DNA from: Sinotaia quadrata
Lineage: Eukaryota > Mollusca > Gastropoda > Architaenioglossa > Viviparidae
Reading direction: 5' to 3'
DNA length: 64,000 nucleotides
Assembly: GCA_028829895.1 (NCBI GenBank)
Contig: CM054181.1
Coordinates: forward strand, 11,862,501 to 11,926,500
Shown: piece after piece, positions 57,641 through 64,000 of the stretch
Numbering within the stretch: position 1 is the first letter of the stretch
Layout of the letters: each line of letters opens with the position of its first letter
The notes under the pieces: generated by a model
The model's database searches: none
What the model was told of the DNA's origin: nothing
Seen by the model: the letters and a program-made list of their open reading frames with translations, nothing else
Translations under genes and position numbers: made by a program

Positions 57641-58034
57641 AATACAAATCAGCAAATGACAATGAATACGTTCAACATTTAATGAATAATTTATTTCAGC
57701 AGGGTATGTGATAAGGGAAATAAATGAACAACTGATTGTTTTCTTGCCATCTTTATTATGTTGTCTGAATACTTTTTCATTGAGAGTAATTAATAGTAAA
57801 ATAACATTATTATTTGTCAAGTCTTTTGAATATTGTTTCGATGGGAGCAGTTAATGGTGGAGGCAATTCCCAATGAAACAAGCTCAATTGTGTGATGTGT
57901 ATATTGTTTAGATAACAGCTATTAGTGGTGGGGACAATTCTTTACGAGACTAATCTGCATTGTGTACTGTGAATAATCTTTCGCTGAGAGATTAATGGTG
58001 AAGACCATTCCTAGTGTGACAAGCTGGCGACTGT
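57641..58034. other. AT-rich DNA with a diverged repeat of about 75 bp
   Basis: TTAATGGTGGAGGCAATTCC, TTAGTGGTGGGGACAATTCT and TTAATGGTGAAGACCATTCC mark three diverged units between about 57830 and 58030. The rest is unremarkable. Confidence 0.6.
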
Positions 58035-58060
58035 TATATGCGTGATACCTAATATATATG

Positions 58061-58948
58061 AGGGATGCCCGATATGTACGCAGGATATCTAATAATATAT
58101 ATGCTGGATCCTAACAGACATGTGGGATTCCGAACATATATGAGAGTTACCTAAAATACATGACTCATTCCTAACATATACGAGTTACCTAATATACACA
58201 AATGATTCCTAACATATACAAGTTATCTAATATACACAAATGATTCCTAACATATACGAGTTACCTAATATACATAAATGATTCCTAACATATACGAGTT
58301 ACCTAATATACACAAATGATTCCTAACATATACTAGTTACCTAATATACACGAATGATTCCTAACATATACGAGTTACCTAATATACACAAATGATTCCT
58401 AACATATACGAGGTACCTAATATACACAAATGATTCCTAACATATACGAGGTACATAATATACACAAATGATTCCTAACATATACTAGTTACCTAATATA
58501 TATGAGGGATGCCCGATATGTACGCAGGATATCTAATAATATATATGCTGGATCCTAACAGACATGTGGGATTCCGAACATATATGAGAGTTACCTAAAA
58601 TACATGACTCATTCCTAACATATACGAGTTACCTAATATACACAAATGATTCCTAACATATACAAGTTATCTAATATACACAAATGATTCCTAACATATA
58701 CGAGTTACCTAATATACATAAATGATTCCTAACATATACGAGTTACCTAATATACACAAATGATTCCTAACATATACTAGTTACCTAATATACACGAATG
58801 ATTCCTAACATATACGAGTTACCTAATATACACAAATGATTCCTAACATATACGAGGTACCTAATATACACAAATGATTCCTAACATATACGAGGTACAT
58901 AATATACACAAATGATTCCTAACATATACTAGTTACCTAATATACATG
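58061..58948. repeat. 38-bp minisatellite inside an exact 444-bp duplication
   Basis: The base unit is ACGAGTTACCTAATATACAC then AAATGATTCCTAACATAT (38 bp; for example 58202, 58240). A 444-bp block starting AGGGATGCCCGATATGTACG at 58061 recurs at 58505. Every idiosyncratic variant keeps its order in both blocks (TACAAGTTATCT, TACATAAATG, TACTAG, CACGAATG, GAGGTACC, GAGGTACAT). I see no difference until the final few bases (TATATG versus TACATG). Confidence 0.96.
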
Positions 58949-59402
58949 CGGTTTACAGTGAGATTTCCTCTTCATCTCTTCATATAGTGATAACAGTTCA
59001 TGATGATTTCATCTGCTTGTGATATCAAGTTCACTTCTAGGTGTGATATCCTTTGCTCAAGCACATTTATTTGTCCAACCAAGTGTGATATTTAAGGACA
59101 CTCTACTTCTGATATCGAAGACAATTATTCTTGAGATTTCACTTCCTATACTGATGGCAATGTTACATGCAACTTCATCTGCCAGTATATGAATGCAGTT
59201 TTGTGTGATTTTCTTCTGTCTGTTTATCACTCATATTGAAGACATTTCTAGACGTATTGACCCGATGCCATTCGGTGAAATTGCGGAGTGTCGCAAGGAA
59301 TATTATTTGTGCAAGTCAGCAATTAATTATTAATTACGTGTACGACAGTGTGTATTACTATGGTACAACATAGCAGGTATTAATTATGTGCTGGACAATA
59401 GG
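58949..59402. other. Non-repetitive sequence, no gene seen
   Basis: TGATATC motifs recur loosely (about 59018-59120), possibly eroded repeats. No coding signal. Confidence 0.5.
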
Positions 59403-59835
59403 TATCATGTTACTAGAACTATTCTAGTTAGCAAGGATTGTGTTCAGTGTAATATAATTACTCTAGTCAGCCAGGATTATGTGTCCAGTGTACTAGAATT
59501 ATTCTTGTCAGCTAGGATTATGTGTCCAGTGTGCTAGAAGTATTCTAGTCAGCCAGGATTATGCGTTCAGTGTGCTAGAATTATTCTAGTCAGATAGGAT
59601 TATGTGTCCAGTGTGCTAGAATTATTCTAGTCAGATAGGATTATGTGTCCAGTGTGCTAGAATTATTATAGTCAGCCAGGATTATGTGTTCAGTGTGCTA
59701 GAATTATTCTAGTCAGATAGGATTATGTGTCCAGTGTGCTAGAATTATTCTAGTCAGATAGGATTATGTGTCCAGTGTGCTAGAAGTATTCTAGTCAGCC
59801 AGGATTATGTGTCCAGTGTACTAGAATTATTATAG
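59403..59835. repeat. 41-bp minisatellite, about 10 units
   Basis: CTAGAATTATTCTAGTCAGA then TAGGATTATGTGTCCAGTGT and G repeats about every 41 bp. Two types, GATAGGA and GCCAGGA, occur in blocks. CTAGAATTATTCTAG is an imperfect palindrome within each unit. Confidence 0.95.
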
Positions 59836-60061
59836 AGTTCGTCAAACTCTGAAGAAAGTAAAGCGTTAATTGTTTGAATCATTAAATGCATTTAATGTAC
59901 GGATTCCAGTCAGTAAAGAGTAAGAATTCTTAATATTATGAGGGTTATTTTGAGTCAGCATAATATGTGGACATTTAATAGAAAGATTTTCCAAGCCTGA
60001 AATTTCTGGAAACAGTTTCTCTATGGAATAGATACTTAATCATAAATAAGCGTGAAATATG

Positions 60062-61250
60062 TGTGACACAACACCATCCTAGTTATTGCTTATGAATATT
60101 ATTATTTCATCATCCATAACTAATTACAAGCGATGAGAACATTAATTTATGTTTTTATCAATTCTCCAGAAGACACAACCTGTCTCTCTCACTTGGCGGA
60201 TATGCGGGCATTTAAATTAAAGACAAATATTTACCATTACACAATATTTCCATAGGTGGAAAACTTCTTACCGAAGGAGAAGATAAATTCGTCTTTTAAT
60301 CAATAATTATTTAGCGATCCTCCATCCACCCACTATCTCTCCAACATATGGTCATCAATATGTGTAAGAAGGTTAAAACAACAATCAAATATACAACCTA
60401 TGAATATAATCAAAAAGGCGTTGACATTTGCATTGCTTCGCAACAATGTTCGATTAACTCTAGACAATCATTCAGATTCAAGGATATAAATCATCACAGA
60501 AATAAGAGTGGAGTTTTAGAGAAAGAATTAAAGTCACTGTACATAACCCTTTAAATGATGGCTGCTGTCACTAGCATGTGTTCACAATCGCGTTTATTTT
60601 TTTTTTTTGCAATAAGTCATTGACTTTCTCATTTGAATGATGGTCCAATGAAACTCTTTCTAGGCACATTACACAACTGTTCCAAAGTCTTTGATGTGCT
60701 TACAATGCAAACCCCTAGAGAATCATCCAGAATTTTACGTGTGCAATCAAGCACATCAATAGTAAACATGTAAGAATTATTATTTCTAAGTCCATTCTTC
60801 CTGTATCAGTCAGTTAACGTACCATAAGCTAAGAGTCGCTTTTATGACCAGACTCAAGTTTCGTTAAATTCAAAATGGTTAGAATAGAGTACATTTAGAA
60901 CAAAGTCACTTTCTGTCCATCCCAATCGGATGAATTTGTTATCAAAAAGGATGAAACTATTTGTCAGGAAAAAAAAAAACGACTCATCCAGTTGGAACTG
61001 GTTAGGATTGAATCACAACATTTCTATCATATACTTAAGTTGTTTACTTCCAACTCTGACCAAATTATAATCACAAAGTGTGCACAAGGTTGGATCACGT
61101 TAACATTGGCAACACACACATCAACACACACACACACATCAGCACACGCATCAACACACACATCAACACACACGTCAACACACACATCAACACATACATC
61201 AACACACACATCATTATTAAGTTTGGAAATAGGCAAATGTACTCGGTCAC
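60062..61250 (+). mobile_element. Copy of the dispersed element with internal losses
   Basis: Starts TGTGACACAACACCATCC, then CCATAACTAATTACAAGCGA, ATTCTCCAGAAGACACAACC, TTGGCGGATATGCGGGC, ACAATATTTCCATAGGTGGA and, near the end, CATCCAGTTGGAACTGGTTA. It ends at about ACTCGGTCACG. Both termini can be placed, but about 400 bp of the middle is missing compared with the full-length copy and an ACATCA-type microsatellite has expanded near the 3' end. The 68-codon plus frame inside is incidental. Confidence 0.87.
61108..61213. repeat. ACATCAACACAC microsatellite inside the element copy
   Basis: CACACACATCAACACACACA-type units of 10-12 bp repeat for about 105 bp, in the position of CACTTTGACATTTAACAATT in the copy ending at 16177. 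His-Thr-Ser-Thr and Val-Asp-Val-Cys frames are artefacts. Confidence 0.93.
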
Positions 61251-61340
61251 GGTAAGGGATCTCTTCAGAAATAATTGAGCACAGTTAAATAGAAGATATT
61301 CCAAACAGGACATCGAAAAGTGTTATGTCACGACACTAAC

Positions 61341-61960
61341 ATGAGAATCACAGAGAATGCTTCTGTCTTCACAACATAGATACAAACGGGCCTCATTCAA
61401 GCTATACAATAATCAAACCAGACAATACTAAATACCTTATAACTATACAGATTCCTTCTCGGCTGTGAAAAGTCTATAAAAGCACACCAGACAAGACCAG
61501 GGCAGACCAGACATTAGTTGACTAATACTAGACCAAGTGCGAAACCTAACTGATAAAGGGAATGAAGTTAAGCTTATAAGGATCCCTGCACACATTAACA
61601 TGCCAGGCAATAAAAACGCAGATAAACTGGCTAAAAAAAAGGACTGACAGAAGACAAAGAGATAAAAGGTATTGCCACACCACAGAAACATCTTGACAAA
61701 TCAATCTTACAAAATCTGGGAAATCCAATATTTAAAACTAGCAAAAGGCTGAAGACCCCAGAGAGCTAACACAATAAATAATACACAACAATTCTAATAT
61801 GGCACTAGTAGAGAACTAGCAATAAGATAATTAAGTGCACTTATGGTGAACAACTAACGATAGAATACGTTATAAAAGACTTCAGACTAAGAGAAATAGA
61901 GAGATCACTGACAGAAAATGACATAACGACAACAACGTCAATAGTATTACATACCCACCA
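61341..61960 (+). pseudogene. Decayed RNase H end of a non-LTR retrotransposon
   Basis: Translated fragments spell a degenerate RNase H domain in order. Phase from 61341: RITENASVFTT, stop, IQTGLIQAIQ. After a frameshift, from 61447: TDSFSAVKSL, stop, KHTRQDQGRPDIS, stop, LILDQVRNLTDKGNEVKLIR then IPAHINMPGNKNADKLAKK. A third phase near 61835 gives CTYGEQLTIEYVIKDF. TDS-SA, IPAH----GN--ADKLAK and C--GE-LT-EH are hallmarks of I/Jockey-type elements. Several stops and at least two frameshifts show it is dead. The reverse transcriptase is absent, so it is a truncated 3' relic. Confidence 0.85.
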
Positions 61961-63207
61961 CCCACCACCCGGAAACAATGGCATAAGTGCTCGGGCAGTT
62001 TGGATAGGATGGTAGTGAGCCATCCACTGCATGAACTATTAATAATATAAAATAGCAAATTAATACGTCTACTGTCAAATATCAGGGTAATGCAAAGCCC
62101 CCTGACAGAACATACATGACTAGGGTGGGAAGCTAATTATCTGGATCACCACCCCACAGTACTAGACTTGAAGACCACATAAATATCTAAACTTTAACTA
62201 ATTAAAAAAAATAACAGAAATTTGTAAACAATATCACCGATCCATCAACTATATGAATCTCATCAAAATCCAACAGCTAAAAGTAATATAGAAAATAAAA
62301 TAAGAAAAGCAAACAAATAACACTATACACAACTACAAGAGACGGAACAAACATCATAAAGCATAGTCCCCCCCCACCCCCTTCCCGAAAAACTCCTAAA
62401 CACCTCTTATTACCAATGCGACTTAACGCATGGGCAAGCTGGGCAGTTGTCCGAGGACACTATGCTAATCTATGTATTTTGTGACTTGCTGTCAATTTTA
62501 TTCCTGTGATTGGTTGTGTAGACTGCTTTGCCCTTGGGTCTATTATGCTGTTAAGATAGCCCTGCTTATAACCAGTCCCCACCCCTAATACCCAGCGCGA
62601 AATCTGTTTAGGTCGTAGAAAGCTTCCCATAAATTAATTAAAAGCGTTGGGGTATTCTTGTCTATACTAAGCAGAATAAATATTTCTTTCCAAAAGTAAG
62701 TCTTTACACTAACGAAGGTAGATTTTCAAGATCAACAGCTCTACGCTGTGAGAATTTTTAGTCAATCATTGTTAAAAGCATAAAGTTCTTTACTGAAAGT
62801 GTGGGCTTCGACAAGCAGTGAAGACAAATTTAAAACAAGCGCTTGTGCCAGCAAATGTATTTATCAGTGACGACAATGCGCTGAGAATTTAGTGCGTTGA
62901 TTTTCAATGTCATTTAGTACCCAGCACAGTGTGTGTAAGAAGTGACTACGAACATGCCTGTAGATAAATATTCAGTCTCAATTTGAATTTAGCATAGCTA
63001 GTTTAAGACAGTGACAGCTATTTGTTAGCAGGGATTTTCAGTGAGAATCATCAATGCAAACATTTGCAAGGACAGACTGCAAGGGAGTAGTTTTAATATA
63101 CGAATTGTGAGTAGACAATAAATTTAAATCTAAGATGTCTTGTCTTACAAATTATTGAACACAGCTTAATAACAGTGGGCGGCAAGTGTAAACGTCTAAT
63201 AATTTTT
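61961..63207. other. Retrotransposon 3' remnant, then non-repetitive DNA
   Basis: The A-rich DNA at about 61961-62360 may be the 3' untranslated part of the decayed retrotransposon. A C-run lies near 62367-62385. A somewhat GC-richer stretch (62400-62620, GGGCAAGCTGGGCAGTTGTC) and then AT-rich DNA follow. No other gene recognised. Confidence 0.5.
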
Positions 63208-63975
63208 CAATTGGTTATAGATACGTTCATTACGATTAGAACATATATTAATCAGTTATAGATACGTTCATTGCGATTAGAACACATATCAATCAGTTAT
63301 AGACACGTTCATTGCGATAAGAACATTTAAATACGTTCCTCTCGATAAGAACATTTAAATACGTTCCTCTCGATAAGAATGTAATTAAAATGGTAATAGT
63401 ATGGTATCTTCATTGAGGTAAGATCATTTGGATAAGTTCCTCTCGGTAAGAACATATTTAAATTGGTTATAGATACGTCCCTCTCGGTAAGAACATATTT
63501 AAATTGGTTATAGATACGTCCCTCTCGGTAAGAACATATTAAATTGGTTATAGATACGTCCCTCTCGGTAAGAACATATTTAAATTGGTTATAGATACGT
63601 CCCTCTCGGTAAGAACATATTTAAATTGGTTATAGATACGTCCCTCTCGGTAAGAACATATTTAAATTGGTTTTAGATACGTCCCTCTCGGTAAGAACAT
63701 ATTTAAATTGGTTATAGATACGTCCCTCTCGGTAAGAACATATTTAAATTGGTTATAGATACGTTCCTCTCGGTAAGAACATATTTAAATTGGTTATAGA
63801 TACGTTCCTCTCGGTAAGAACATATTTAAATTGGTTATAGATACGTCCCTCTCGGTAAGAACATATTTAAATTTGTTATAGATACGTTCCTCTCGGTAAG
63901 AACATATTTAAATTGGTTATAGATACGTTCCTCTCGGTAAGAACATATTTAAATTGGTTATAGATACGTCCTCAT
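63208..63975. repeat. 41-bp minisatellite, about 18 units
   Basis: TTGGTTATAGATACGTCCCT then CTCGGTAAGAACATATTTAA and A repeats every 41 bp (CTCTCGG at 63481 and 63522). The first five units are degenerate (TTCATTGCGATTAGAAC) and one lacks a T. GTCC and GTTC types occur in blocks towards the right, where the array runs to within 30 bp of the window edge. Confidence 0.96.
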
Positions 63976-64000
63976 CGATGTTTTCCTGAAGACAAAACTA

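Noticed and set aside
60348..60554. 68-codon plus-strand frame
   Set aside because: It lies within a copy of the dispersed element and is not open in other copies, so it is not a conserved product.
61443..61691. 82-codon minus-strand open frame
   Set aside because: It is the antisense shadow of the RNase H remnant, whose motifs lie on the plus strand.
63208..63975. Regular 41-bp spacing reminiscent of a CRISPR array
   Set aside because: Whole units repeat without unique spacers, there are no cas genes, and the context is an animal genome. The same applies to all other arrays.

Overview
This is a stretch of animal nuclear DNA with almost no protein-coding content. It is AT-rich. The longest open frames are artefacts of tandem repeats, and I recognise no host gene, tRNA, rRNA, operon or prokaryotic signal. 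The window is dominated by minisatellites: more than 50 separate arrays with units of about 19 to 126 bp, several with higher-order structure. It also carries GATA/GACA, CA, AT and CTTT microsatellites, copies of one dispersed element, and a decayed retrotransposon. This style fits an invertebrate genome, perhaps a mollusc or other lophotrochozoan. That placement is a guess from repeat style, not from a diagnostic gene. Layout. 0-9.5 kb: minisatellites of 20, 22-23, 39, 19, 42, 66, 32 and 29 bp, with two short promoter-like clusters (about 1.9-2.0 kb and 2.85 kb). 9.5-17.2 kb: arrays of about 30, 40, 20 and 33 bp and a truncated copy of the dispersed element. 17.2-24.2 kb: a full-length 1.59-kb copy of that element inserted into a minisatellite, then arrays of 49, 28, 46 and 40/37 bp. 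24.24-24.96 kb: the most CpG-rich part of the window, the best candidate for a promoter or first exon. 25-40 kb: purine tract, another long element copy, degenerate arrays, GATA arrays, and unassigned open frames at 32.1-32.5 and 36.1-36.5 kb. 40-54 kb: arrays of 37, 34, 43, 23, 65, 80, 47, 126, 77 and 30 bp, AT and GATA microsatellites, and a reversed element fragment. 54-64 kb: arrays of 56, 30, 24, 38, 41 and 41 bp, one inside an exact 444-bp tandem duplication, plus a further element copy and the RNase H remnant of a non-LTR retrotransposon. The main dispersed element (at least seven copies or fragments) is non-coding. The full-length copy starts TGTGAC and ends CACA, as a solo LTR would. 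I found no internal coding region belonging to it. No genes work together here in any pathway I can see; the window behaves as intergenic or intronic DNA shaped by tandem amplification and transposon insertion. All coordinates and periods were read by eye; array edges are good to roughly one unit, and degenerate arrays are less certain.
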